Source: an uncultured Desulfotignum sp.
Lineage (GTDB): Bacteria; Desulfobacterota; Desulfobacteria; Desulfobacterales; Desulfobacteraceae
DNA: 21,741 bases
Assembly: GCA_937951975.1 (NCBI GenBank)
Contig: CALGAJ010000266.1
Span: 1-21,741 of the forward strand
Reading direction: 5' to 3'
Shown: one piece after another, positions 6,301-14,413 of the stretch
Position numbering within the stretch: the stretch's first letter is position 1
Layout of the letters: every line of letters begins with the position of its first letter
Position numbers and translations under genes: made by a program
Notes under the pieces: generated by a model
What the model saw: only the letters and a program-made list of their open reading frames with translations
What the model was told of the DNA's origin: nothing
Database searches by the model: none

Positions 6301-8497
6301 TCTGGTTGATCATGGACACCAGGCGCCGGTCGGTTTGGTGGAGCCGGGCCGCCAGGACCGTGAACAGATGTTTGGCCACTTCCGGGTAGTTCTCGATCAC
6401 CTCTTCGAGTTTGTCTCCTGGAAACCGTTTGATTTTCGAACGTCCCTTGGAAATGATGGACGCAGACCGGGCATCTCTGGTAATGGCGGCCATCTCACCG
6501 AAATATTCTCCCGGCTGGGTGATTTCGGCAATTTTTTTGCCCCCTTTCACCACATACACAGCCCCCTGGATCAGTTTGAAAAAATCGATGTCCGTATTGT
6601 TTTCCCGGATGATCACATCCTTATCCTCATAAACCTCCAGATCCGGATTTATCAGATAGGCAGGAAGCGATTCCTTGGTAATCACGGTTTTTTTCACCAC
6701 TTCATCAAAAGAGGTTTCCCCCTCTTTGATCTTGTGAAGGCCGGCGTCTCTCAATGTGACCATGCCTTCCTGGGCCGCCACTTTGCGAAGCTGGTCCTCG
6801 GACACCTGTGCACTGATGGCCTTGGCCACTTCATCGGTCACCTCCATGAGTTCATACAGCCCGACCCGGCCCTTGTATCCGGTGCCGTTGCAATGGGGAC
6901 ATCCGTTGGGTCCCATAATTTTAAGATCCGGGATCTCATTTTTTGAAAATCCTTCCGTCTCCAGCATGGCCGGATCATACCCTGTGACTTCTTTTTTGCA
7001 TTCCGGGCACAGGCGCCGGGCCAGACGCTGGGACAGCACCATGGTCACGGAAGCCGCCAGCATATATGCAGGAATACCGATATCTACCAGCCGGCCGATA
7101 GTGGAGGGGCAGTCATTGGTGTGCAGGGTGGCGAATACCAGATGGCCGGTCATGGCCGCTTTGATGGCGATTTCCGCGGTTTCCAGATCCCGGATCTCTC
7201 CGACCATGATAATGTCCGGATCCTGTCTCAGAAAGGCTCTGAGCGCTGCGGCAAAGGTCATGCCGATCTCTTCTCTCACCGGCACCTGGTTGATCCCTTT
7301 GAAGTTGAACTCCACCGGGTCTTCGGCGGTGAGAATTTTGATATCGTCTTTGTTGAGCCGGTTGAGAATGGAATACAGGGTCGTGGTTTTTCCGGACCCG
7401 GTGGGGCCGGTGACCAGCAGCAGGCCATACGGGCGGGAAATACAGCGTTTGAGCATTTCAAAGGTGGTGGATTCAAATCCCAGGCGGGTCAGATCAATAC
7501 TCAACGCACTCTGATCCAGAATACGCATGACAATACTTTCCCCGAACAGGGTGGGCAATGTCGAAACCCGGAAATCCACTGATTTTTTTTTGCCTAAACG
7601 CAGCTTGATGCGGCCGTCCTGGGGAACCCGTCTTTCAGCAATGTCCAAAGATGCCAGAATTTTGATCCGGGAGACCACTGCGTTTTTAATGGAGACCGGC
7701 AGATTCATGGCTTTATACATGCTTCCGTCCAGCCGGTACCGCACCTGGAATGATTTTTCAAAGGGCTCGATGTGAATGTCGGATACCCCGTCATTGATGG
7801 CTTTAGTCAGAATCCCGTTTACCAGTTTGATAATGGGTGCGTCTGAAGCCAGAAATTCATCCGGATCGTCATCTTTTTCAGCTGAACTGACCTCCACCTC
7901 TTCAGCCGCTTCCGATACCAGAGACCCGAAATCTTCCACCGAAGTAACCGGGGAGTCATCTTCGGTTTCTTCTTCAAAATGCAGAAATTTTTTGTACTCA
8001 TCATCACTGATTTTGTAAAAATCCCGGTACGCCTGGATGATATCATTCTCCGTGGTCACGTACACATGAATATTTTTTTTGGTTTTGTTGTGCAGGTCCG
8101 TTACCACCCGGGTATCGGTGGGTTCCACCATGGCCACAGACAGCTCATCTTCATTAAGGCTCAACGGGAACACCATGTAATCTTTCGCCCATTCAAACGG
8201 AAGAATTTTTTGAGCTTTGGGATCGGACGTCATTTCAGAAAATCGAATGACATTATAATTATACAATCGGCCCAGAACATTAATGATGGTATCCGGATCG
8301 ATATATCCTTTGGCCAGTAAAATGGTGCTGAGACGTTCACCGGTTCTTTTCTGAACGTTGAGCGCTTCTTCCAGTTGAAGGCTGGTGATCTGGCCTTCTT
8401 TTGAAAGGATTTCACCGATCCTTGTTTTTCCCGCCTCTGACTGGTCTTTGATGGTGGAGGTGAGGCTGGATTTCTTTTTTGCAAATGATGTCACCAT
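6281..8497 (-). CDS. PilB/GspE-family assembly ATPase with C-terminal cNMP-binding-like domain
   Basis: This 738-aa hexameric motor ATPase probably drives type IV pilus or type II secretion assembly at the inner membrane. Residues 26-80 form a MshEN/T2SSE-N module (RIGEIL, then a second copy starting RLSTIL), a fold that binds c-di-GMP in MshE-like proteins. An acidic linker covers about 175-215. The motor has Walker A GPTGSGKT (364-371), Asp box (388-396), Walker B DIIMVGEIRD (428-437), His box (451-461) and a zinc site (Cys497, 500, 533, 536). PilB proteins normally end near residue 570-600. Here about 130 more residues resemble a CAP-type cyclic-nucleotide-binding domain, with GEYFGEM at 663-669 and Arg677 in RDARSAS. 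AGAGGC precedes the start. It lies 28 bp after the small membrane gene, and no pilin gene is nearby. Confidence 0.9.
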   Translation of the reverse strand: MVTSFAKKKSSLTSTIKDQSEAGKTRIGEILSKEGQITSLQLEEALNVQKRTGERLSTILLAKGYIDPDTIINVLGRLYNYNVIRFSEMTSDPKAQKILPFEWAKDYMVFPLSLNEDELSVAMVEPTDTRVVTDLHNKTKKNIHVYVTTENDIIQAYRDFYKISDDEYKKFLHFEEETEDDSPVTSVEDFGSLVSEAAEEVEVSSAEKDDDPDEFLASDAPIIKLVNGILTKAINDGVSDIHIEPFEKSFQVRYRLDGSMYKAMNLPVSIKNAVVSRIKILASLDIAERRVPQDGRIKLRLGKKKSVDFRVSTLPTLFGESIVMRILDQSALSIDLTRLGFESTTFEMLKRCISRPYGLLLVTGPTGSGKTTTLYSILNRLNKDDIKILTAEDPVEFNFKGINQVPVREEIGMTFAAALRAFLRQDPDIIMVGEIRDLETAEIAIKAAMTGHLVFATLHTNDCPSTIGRLVDIGIPAYMLAASVTMVLSQRLARRLCPECKKEVTGYDPAMLETEGFSKNEIPDLKIMGPNGCPHCNGTGYKGRVGLYELMEVTDEVAKAISAQVSEDQLRKVAAQEGMVTLRDAGLHKIKEGETSFDEVVKKTVITKESLPAYLINPDLEVYEDKDVIIRENNTDIDFFKLIQGAVYVVKGGKKIAEITQPGEYFGEMAAITRDARSASIISKGRSKIKRFPGDKLEEVIENYPEVAKHLFTVLAARLHQTDRRLVSMINQIRKPVS

Positions 8498-8525
8498 TTA
8501 ATGCCTCTGTTTCCCATCCTTGATT

Positions 8526-8738
8526 TTATTTATAATTTTTATATACCCGCATGGCACCGGCAATGACCAGAAAGATTCCCAGTACATAGAAACAGAATTT
8601 TACCAGGCCCAGCTTGTTGCTGAAGAATTCAATGGCTGCCACCTGGGGCATGACAGTCGGTATCCGGTAGAATACCCCGAGTCCAACGGCAATGAGAACG
8701 ATGCCATAATAGAATGCGAATTTTTTTTTGTCCATCAT
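8526..8738 (-). CDS. Small two-helix membrane protein, unknown function
   Basis: This 70-aa protein has a Lys-rich start (MMDKKK) and two hydrophobic segments, at about residues 8-27 and 44-64, ending in a basic tail (YKNYK). Both ends are therefore probably cytoplasmic. I do not recognise the family. It sits 3 bp after the ABC-F stop, and its likely ribosome site (GGAAAGG) overlaps the last codons of that gene. The PilB-like gene follows after 28 bp, so all three are probably co-transcribed. Its position, size and ribosome site support a real gene. ATG at 8735 is an alternative start. A role linked to the membrane assembly machine is only a guess from context. Confidence 0.7.
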   Translation of the reverse strand: MMDKKKFAFYYGIVLIAVGLGVFYRIPTVMPQVAAIEFFSNKLGLVKFCFYVLGIFLVIAGAMRVYKNYK

Positions 8739-8741
8739 AAA

Positions 8742-10589
8742 TCACGGCCTTTCCAGTTCTTTGAGTTGATTTTCAAATGGTTGATTCATTGAATCCAGTT
8801 CCCGGGTTTTTTTTTCCAGGTCCAGAAAAAAAGCTTCCACCCGGGCCTCAAGATCAGCCAGTTGTTTGGAAAATGTCTGAATGGCTTCTCCATCCCCTTC
8901 CTGTGAGGCGGTTAACAATGAATCATTGACGGATTTGATTTCGATTTCACACGCTTCAATGGCATCTTCAATCTGGGTGATTTTTTTTTGGATGGGTTTC
9001 AGAGTTTTGGAGCGATCTGCAATAATTTCTGATTTTTTCTGGCGCAGGGCTTTTTTGCTCAATCCCTGGGACTGGGTCCGGGATTCAGCAGCATCGGTTC
9101 CAGCGGTTTGGTCCCACCCGCCTTTGTCTAAAAATTCCTGATAACTGCCCTCAAACAATTTGATCTGATCCTGTTTGAATACCACCAGACGATTGGCCAG
9201 GGTATGAAGAAACATCTCGTTATGGGTCACCAGAATCACGGCGCCTTCAAAGGCGTTCAATGCGTCGATGAACGCATCGCAGGCCTCGATGTCCAGATGG
9301 TTGGAAGGTTCATCCAGCAAAAGCAGGTTCAACGGGGTCAGCAACAGCTTGCCCAGCATGACCCGGGATTTTTCTCCGCCGGACAGCACGCCGATTTTCT
9401 TCAATGCCGCATCCTTTTCAAACATCATGGCCCCGCAGATATTTCGGGCCGCCTGGCGGTCAAAATCCGGATGGGCATCAATGAGGGTTTCCTCAATGGT
9501 CTGATTGTCATTCAACGAAGAGACATTGGTTTGTTCAAAATATCCGGGAGACACCCCGGGATTGTAGGTGACTGTCCCGGACACGGGATCGAGCTGCCGG
9601 GTGAGCAGTTTGACCAGGGTGGTCTTTCCCTTGCCGTTCTGGCCGACAATACCGATCCGGTCCCCGGGTTGAACGGTCAAAGAAAAATGATGGATCAATG
9701 GACGGTCCGGGGTATAGCTGAAATTCAGATTTTCTACACGCAGCAGTTGTTTGCCGGAAAACGGCAGATAATTAAAGGAAAATGCCAGGTTTTTGAGTTT
9801 TTCCAGTTTTTCTTTTGACTGCTGTTTTTCCAGAGTCTTGACCCGGGACTGAACCATACTGGCCAGCCGGGCTTTGGCCCGGAACCGGTTGATAAAGGTT
9901 TCGATCTCTTTTTTGCGTTTTTCTTCATTTTGTCTGGTTTTTTCATACACTTCTTCATCCTGGGCCACCTGGTCGTAATATTTGGCGGTATTCCCGGCAA
10001 TTTTCCGGATTTTACAGCGGTGGATTCCGGCAATGTGCGTGACCACATGGTCCATGAACCCCCGGTCATGGGTCACTAAAAGCACTTCTCTGGGCCAGGC
10101 GGTCAGAAACTGGGTGATCCAGCGGATGGAAGTGATGTCCAGGTAGTTGGTGGGTTCATCCAAAATCAGCAGATCCGGCTCGGACACCAGCACTTTCGCC
10201 AGGTTCAGCCGCACCTGGAATCCCCCGGAAAACTGCCCCGGATCCCGGTCCAGGTCCGACTCGGAAAAACCCAGTCCTGCCAGTATTTTTTCCGCTTTCC
10301 AGTACTGATCTCTTTCATGGACCGGAAGACCGGTCATGGCTTCATCCCGCACACTGTTCTGAGAAAACTGAATTTTCTGAGGAAGAATGCCTAAACGGTA
10401 TCCGGCGGGATACGTGATGTTTCCGTCATCCGGATGATCAATGCCTGCAATCATATTCAGCAGCGTGGTCTTTCCATGGCCGTTTCTGCCCACCAGTCCG
10501 ACCCGTTCCCCGGGATTGATCTGCAGACTGGTATTATCGAACAGTTCTTGACTGCCAAATCCCTTGACAATGGATTCAATGTTCAGCAT
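8742..10589 (-). CDS. ABC-F family ATPase (YheS-like)
   Basis: This soluble protein of about 615 aa has two ABC ATPase domains and no membrane domain. The ABC-F family acts on ribosomes (translation factors, stall rescue or antibiotic protection). The first Walker A is GRNGHGKTT (34-42) with Walker B around Asp144-Glu145. The second is GQNGKGKTT (316-324) with signature LSGGEK (402-407) and DEPSNHLD from Asp426. The interdomain linker contains FINRFRAKARLASMVQSR, closest to the YheS/ABCF3 type. The C-terminal ~100 residues are a charged coiled coil. The first signature reads FSGGF (120-124), a variant. I start at ATG 10589. A TTG at 10607 would add six residues but has no ribosome site. It is the first gene of the ABC-F, small membrane protein, PilB-like unit. 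Confidence 0.92.
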   Translation of the reverse strand: MLNIESIVKGFGSQELFDNTSLQINPGERVGLVGRNGHGKTTLLNMIAGIDHPDDGNITYPAGYRLGILPQKIQFSQNSVRDEAMTGLPVHERDQYWKAEKILAGLGFSESDLDRDPGQFSGGFQVRLNLAKVLVSEPDLLILDEPTNYLDITSIRWITQFLTAWPREVLLVTHDRGFMDHVVTHIAGIHRCKIRKIAGNTAKYYDQVAQDEEVYEKTRQNEEKRKKEIETFINRFRAKARLASMVQSRVKTLEKQQSKEKLEKLKNLAFSFNYLPFSGKQLLRVENLNFSYTPDRPLIHHFSLTVQPGDRIGIVGQNGKGKTTLVKLLTRQLDPVSGTVTYNPGVSPGYFEQTNVSSLNDNQTIEETLIDAHPDFDRQAARNICGAMMFEKDAALKKIGVLSGGEKSRVMLGKLLLTPLNLLLLDEPSNHLDIEACDAFIDALNAFEGAVILVTHNEMFLHTLANRLVVFKQDQIKLFEGSYQEFLDKGGWDQTAGTDAAESRTQSQGLSKKALRQKKSEIIADRSKTLKPIQKKITQIEDAIEACEIEIKSVNDSLLTASQEGDGEAIQTFSKQLADLEARVEAFFLDLEKKTRELDSMNQPFENQLKELERP

Positions 10590-10647
10590 GTATGGTATCT
10601 GTTCCAATTCTGACGATTTTGAATTTTTATTTTTTTACAAGTGAAAC

Positions 10648-10656
10648 ATCATAGCA
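10648..10656 (-). promoter_or_regulatory. Candidate extended -10 promoter for the ABC-F operon
   Basis: The minus strand carries TGCTATGAT (10656-10648), an extended -10 with five of six consensus bases in TATGAT. The -35 region 17 bp upstream (TTATAA) is poor, as is common for extended -10 promoters. The transcript would start near 10641, about 50 nt before ATG 10589. Confidence 0.35.
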
Positions 10657-10689
10657 TTGGTGAAGATTTTTATAAATATGAGATTTCTC

Positions 10690-10718
10690 TTGACTTGATT
10701 TTTCAATATTGCATAGTT
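10690..10718 (+). promoter_or_regulatory. Candidate promoter for ppdK
   Basis: TTGACT (10690-10695) lies 17 bp from ATAGTT (10713-10718). The predicted start near 10725 gives a leader of about 40 nt that contains three AACACG copies and AGGA before the ATG. The rest of the 176-bp divergent gap is AT-rich, and I see nothing else there. Confidence 0.45.
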
Positions 10719-10723
10719 AGATC

Positions 10724-10757
10724 AACACGTTCTTTAACACGGTTATCAAACAACACG
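10724..10757 (+). repeat. Three AACACG direct repeats in the ppdK leader
   Basis: AACACG occurs at 10724-10729, 10736-10741 and 10752-10757, with start-to-start distances of 12 and 16 bp. The last copy abuts the AGGA ribosome site. This is seen directly, but whether it binds anything is unknown and the repeat is short. Confidence 0.3.
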
Positions 10758-10765
10758 AGGAAATC

Positions 10766-13480
10766 ATGACCAGATATATTTATGAGTTCGGCCCTGATAA
10801 AACAGACGGGGATGCTTCCATGAAAAACCTTTTGGGCGGCAAAGGGGCCAACCTGGCGGAAATGGCCCGGCTGGGCCTGCCGGTCCCTCCGGGGTTCACC
10901 ATTTCAACCGAATGCTGCAACCATTATTTTGATCTGGGATGGCGGTTTCCGGATACGCTTGAATCGGAAATCATGACCGCCATGAGTCATATTGAAACCC
11001 GGATGGGAATGACATTCGGTGATCCGCATGCACCGCTGCTGGTTTCCTGCCGGTCCGGCGCCAGAAGTTCCATGCCGGGGATGATGGAAACCATCCTCAA
11101 TGTGGGGCTGTGTTCCACCACCATTCCGGGGCTGGTGGCTAAAACCGGGAATGAATGGTTTGTGTATGATGCTTACCGCCGTCTGATCATGATGTATTCC
11201 GACGTGGTCATGGAAAAAGCAAATCAGGTGGTGCCCGAAGACGGAATGGGCATCCGCCTGAACCTGGAAATGATGATGAACAACCTGAAAAATGACAAAG
11301 GGTATGAGCATGATACCGATATCTCGCTACAAGACATGCAGGCCCTGTGTGACCGGTTCAAAAAGAAAATCTCCCAGTATTTGAAAAAAGAATTTCCGGA
11401 TGATCCCTGGGAACAGCTTCTGGGCGCCATCGGGGCGGTGTTTAAAAGCTGGAACGGCAAACGGGCCGTGTCCTACCGCCGTATCGAGCATATTCCTGAT
11501 GCCTGGGGAACCGCGGTCAATGTCCAGGCCATGGTGTTCGGTAACATGGGGGATACGTCCGCCACGGGCGTGGCATTCACCCGGGATCCTTCCACCGGGA
11601 AAAATTATTTTTTCGGCGAATGGCTGGTCAATGCCCAGGGCGAAGATGTGGTGGCCGGCATCCGCACACCCAACCCCCTGAACAAAGACACCAAAAACAT
11701 GCAAAACCAGCACCTGCCCTCCTTGGAAGAAGCTATGCCCGGCTTGTATGACCAGCTGTATGATATCAGAAATAAACTGGAATCCCATTACAAGGATATG
11801 CAGGATATCGAATTCACCATTCAGGAAGGCACGTTATATATGCTCCAGTGCCGGGTGGGCAAACGGACTGCCACGGCTGCGTTGAATATGGCCATGGACA
11901 TGTATGAACAAGGGATGATCGATGAAAAAACCATGATCTGCCGCTTGAATCCCAAATCCCTGGATGAAATGCTGCACCCCATTGTGGACCCCCAGGAGGA
12001 AAAAACAGCGGTTCAGGTGGCGGAAGGCCTGCCGGCCGGTCCGGGAGGGGCCTGGGGAAAGATCGTTTTTACGGCTGAAGATGCGGTTCAGATGGCCAAA
12101 ACCGGTGAAAAAGTCATCCTGGTCAGGGAAGAAACCAGCCCGGAAGATATTGAAGGCATGCGGGCCGCGTCCGCCATACTTACGGCCCGGGGCGGTATGA
12201 CCAGCCATGCGGCTCTGGTGGCGAGAGGCTGGGGAAAATGTTGTATTGTCGGCGCCGGTGCCATGAAAATAAATGCAAAAAACCGTCAGGTACAGGTAGG
12301 AACCCGGGTATTTAATGAAGGGGATGTGTTTACGTTAAACGGTACCAAAGGTATTGTCTATGACGGTCAGCTGAAAATGAAAGACGCACTGGAAAATCCC
12401 AAGTTCAAAAAATTCATGTCCATTGCAGACCGTCACCGGACCATGGGTGTGCGGACCAATGCCGATACACCGGAGGATGCGGCCACTGCATTGAAATTCG
12501 GGGCCCAGGGCATCGGGCTGTTCCGCACGGAACACATGTTTTACGGGGCTGATTCAGACCGGCCCCTGTTTTTGCTGCGGAAAATGATTTTAAGCAAATC
12601 AACGGATGAACGCCAGGCAGCCCTGGATGAACTGTTTCCCTTTGTCAAACAGGAAATTCAAAACACATTGGACGTGATGGACAATCTGCCCGTGACCCTG
12701 CGGCTGTTGGATCCGCCCCTGCATGAATTTGTGCCCCAGTCGGAAGCCAACCAGCTGGAAATCGCCAAAGCATTGGGCATTGACCTGGAAGAAGTGATCA
12801 AACGAAGCCAGATGCTCAAGGAATCCAACCCCATGATCGGTCACCGGGGCGTACGTCTGGGAATCACATTTCCTGAAATAACGCAGATGCAGATAAATGC
12901 GATTTTCACGGCTGCCGCAGAATTGATCGTTGCAGGAAAGCACCCGATGCCTGAAATCATGGTGCCGGTCACCTGTAATGAAAAAGAGCTGACCTTTGTC
13001 AAACAAATCGTGGATGATTCTTATCAGGATATCTTAAAGGCCTACAAACTGGAACAGATCCCCTATTTGTTCGGCACCATGATTGAAATTCCCAGAGCGG
13101 CGTTGATTGCGGATAAAATGGCGCAGGACGCCCAGTTCTTTTCATTCGGCACCAATGATCTGACCCAGATGACGTTCGGATTTTCCCGGGATGATATTGG
13201 ATCATTCATGAATGACTATATCGATCATGCCATCTTAGACTCGGATCCGTTCGAGACCCTGGATCAGGAAGCCGTGGGCAGTCTGATTGAAACTGCTGTT
13301 GAACGCGGCAGAAAAACCCGGCCGGAAATCAAGCTGGGAATCTGCGGCGAACATGGCGGAGATCCGGCGTCCGTGACATTCTGTCACAAAGCGGGATTGA
13401 CCTATGTGTCCTGTTCCCCCTACCGGGTGCCTATTGCCCGGCTGGCTGCGGCCCAGGCGGCCATTCAGGAGAATGATTAA
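10766..13480 (+). CDS. ppdK: Pyruvate, phosphate dikinase
   Basis: This 904-aa cytoplasmic enzyme interconverts pyruvate + ATP + Pi with PEP + AMP + PPi. In an anaerobe it can feed gluconeogenesis or recover energy from PPi. The N-terminal ATP-grasp domain starts with LLGGKGANLAEMARLGLPVP and contains SCRSGARSSMPGMMET. The phosphohistidine domain has GGMTSHAA with catalytic His481. The C-terminal PEP/pyruvate barrel carries GLFRTEHMF, the FSFGTNDLTQMT motif and the catalytic Cys860 in GICGEHGGDP. It has full family length, with AGGA about 6 nt before the ATG. Thr479, two residues before the histidine, is the expected target of the regulator encoded convergently. The stop TAA lies inside TTAA 13477-13480, which also holds the neighbour's stop. 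Confidence 0.97.
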   Translation: MTRYIYEFGPDKTDGDASMKNLLGGKGANLAEMARLGLPVPPGFTISTECCNHYFDLGWRFPDTLESEIMTAMSHIETRMGMTFGDPHAPLLVSCRSGARSSMPGMMETILNVGLCSTTIPGLVAKTGNEWFVYDAYRRLIMMYSDVVMEKANQVVPEDGMGIRLNLEMMMNNLKNDKGYEHDTDISLQDMQALCDRFKKKISQYLKKEFPDDPWEQLLGAIGAVFKSWNGKRAVSYRRIEHIPDAWGTAVNVQAMVFGNMGDTSATGVAFTRDPSTGKNYFFGEWLVNAQGEDVVAGIRTPNPLNKDTKNMQNQHLPSLEEAMPGLYDQLYDIRNKLESHYKDMQDIEFTIQEGTLYMLQCRVGKRTATAALNMAMDMYEQGMIDEKTMICRLNPKSLDEMLHPIVDPQEEKTAVQVAEGLPAGPGGAWGKIVFTAEDAVQMAKTGEKVILVREETSPEDIEGMRAASAILTARGGMTSHAALVARGWGKCCIVGAGAMKINAKNRQVQVGTRVFNEGDVFTLNGTKGIVYDGQLKMKDALENPKFKKFMSIADRHRTMGVRTNADTPEDAATALKFGAQGIGLFRTEHMFYGADSDRPLFLLRKMILSKSTDERQAALDELFPFVKQEIQNTLDVMDNLPVTLRLLDPPLHEFVPQSEANQLEIAKALGIDLEEVIKRSQMLKESNPMIGHRGVRLGITFPEITQMQINAIFTAAAELIVAGKHPMPEIMVPVTCNEKELTFVKQIVDDSYQDILKAYKLEQIPYLFGTMIEIPRAALIADKMAQDAQFFSFGTNDLTQMTFGFSRDDIGSFMNDYIDHAILDSDPFETLDQEAVGSLIETAVERGRKTRPEIKLGICGEHGGDPASVTFCHKAGLTYVSCSPYRVPIARLAAAQAAIQEND

Positions 13481-14328
13481 CTCAAATGGGCCGCTGCCTT
13501 GAAGCGCCGGGTGATCATTTCAATAATTTCCTCGGCGCTGGTTTCCACCGGTTTGTCGCTGATATCCAGAATGGAGTAACCTTTGGCAATGTAATACCGG
13601 TGGGCGGTAAAAATTTCCTCTTCGATCTTTTTTCTGGACGCATACGCGGATTTCATTTCCGTCACCCCTAAGCTTTCCTGCCGCATTTTGCGGTGGGAAA
13701 GCAGCTGTTTGGCATTGATGTTCAACGCAAAAATCCGGCGCCGGTCCACCTCATCCAGAATGGCCGGCAACGGAACTCCCGGCACGAACGGCACATTGGC
13801 CACCTTCCATCCCAGCACCGCCATATACATGGACAACGGGGTTTTGCCGGCTCTGGACAGGCCCAGAAGGATGATTTCCGCTTCATCCAGGGTTTCCGGG
13901 TTCAAGCCGTCATCATGGGCCAGCGCAAAATCAATGGCAGACACCTGCTTGAGATCCACCTGATGACTTTCCCGGTACAGCCCCGGTTTTTCCAGAGGGG
14001 CCTGGTTCAGAAAAGATTGAATCTTTGACAGCACCGGCCCCATCAGATCAATGGTCACAATCTTGTGCGCCATGCCCTGTCGGGTCAGATACTGCCGCAG
14101 ATCCGACTTGACAATGGTATGCACAATAATGCTTTCCATGTCTTTGACTTTATCGATGAGCTCATCCACCTGAACTTCAGACCGGATGTGGGGTACCTTG
14201 ACAATGGTGATTTTGTTGTGGGGGAACTGGATCAGGGTGGATTCCACCAGGTGAAAGGCGTTGATCCCCTCCCCGCAGGAAGCGATATAGATCACCTGAA
14301 ACCCGGAAGAGGAAACTGGCTGTGCCAT
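13477..14328 (-). CDS. PPDK/PEP-synthase regulatory kinase/pyrophosphorylase (DUF299)
   Basis: This 283-aa bifunctional regulator belongs to the PSRP/PDRP family. The family inactivates its dikinase with ADP by phosphorylating the Thr next to the catalytic His, and reactivates it by Pi-dependent dephosphorylation, which releases PPi. The P-loop-like motif GLSRAGKT is at residues 156-163, followed by PLSMYMAVLGWKVANVPFVPG. The later Arg- and Lys-rich region (SHRKMRQESLG, SAYASRKKIEEE) is also typical. Because it is convergent with ppdK and overlaps it by 4 bp, ppdK is its obvious partner. AAGGA lies about 11 nt before the ATG. It is divergent from the CQLG gene across an 85-bp AT-rich gap. Confidence 0.95.
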   Translation of the reverse strand: MAQPVSSSGFQVIYIASCGEGINAFHLVESTLIQFPHNKITIVKVPHIRSEVQVDELIDKVKDMESIIVHTIVKSDLRQYLTRQGMAHKIVTIDLMGPVLSKIQSFLNQAPLEKPGLYRESHQVDLKQVSAIDFALAHDDGLNPETLDEAEIILLGLSRAGKTPLSMYMAVLGWKVANVPFVPGVPLPAILDEVDRRRIFALNINAKQLLSHRKMRQESLGVTEMKSAYASRKKIEEEIFTAHRYYIAKGYSILDISDKPVETSAEEIIEMITRRFKAAAHLS

Positions 14329-14365
14329 ATGAATGATAATCCTTTATTGTCGGCAAATTTTATTT

Positions 14366-14371
14366 TATAAT
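14366..14371 (+). promoter_or_regulatory. Candidate -10 for the CQLG-DUF503 pair
   Basis: A perfect TATAAT lies in the AT-rich divergent gap 14329-14413, about 42 nt before ATG 14414. The -35 region at the right spacing (TTTATT, 14343-14348) is poor, so the call rests on the -10 alone. Confidence 0.3.
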
Positions 14372-14413
14372 TTATTTTTTATACACCAACCCCAACCCAT
14401 TGGAAAGATAAAC

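Noticed and set aside
6335..7582. Several 200-250-codon plus-strand frames across the PilB-like gene
   Set aside because: The minus strand carries all ATPase motifs in order. The plus frames have low-complexity shadow composition and no ribosome sites.
9204..9818. 204-codon plus-strand frame opposite the ABC-F gene
   Set aside because: Antisense to the second ABC domain, with no recognisable protein pattern.
10590..10607. TTG at 10607 as the ABC-F start
   Set aside because: It has no ribosome site. The conserved family start (MLNIESI) coincides with ATG 10589.
14333..14413. ATG 14333 as the start of the CQLG protein
   Set aside because: It would translate the AT-rich promoter region. ATG 14414 has a good GGAAAG site, and the earlier residues do not belong to the repeat architecture.
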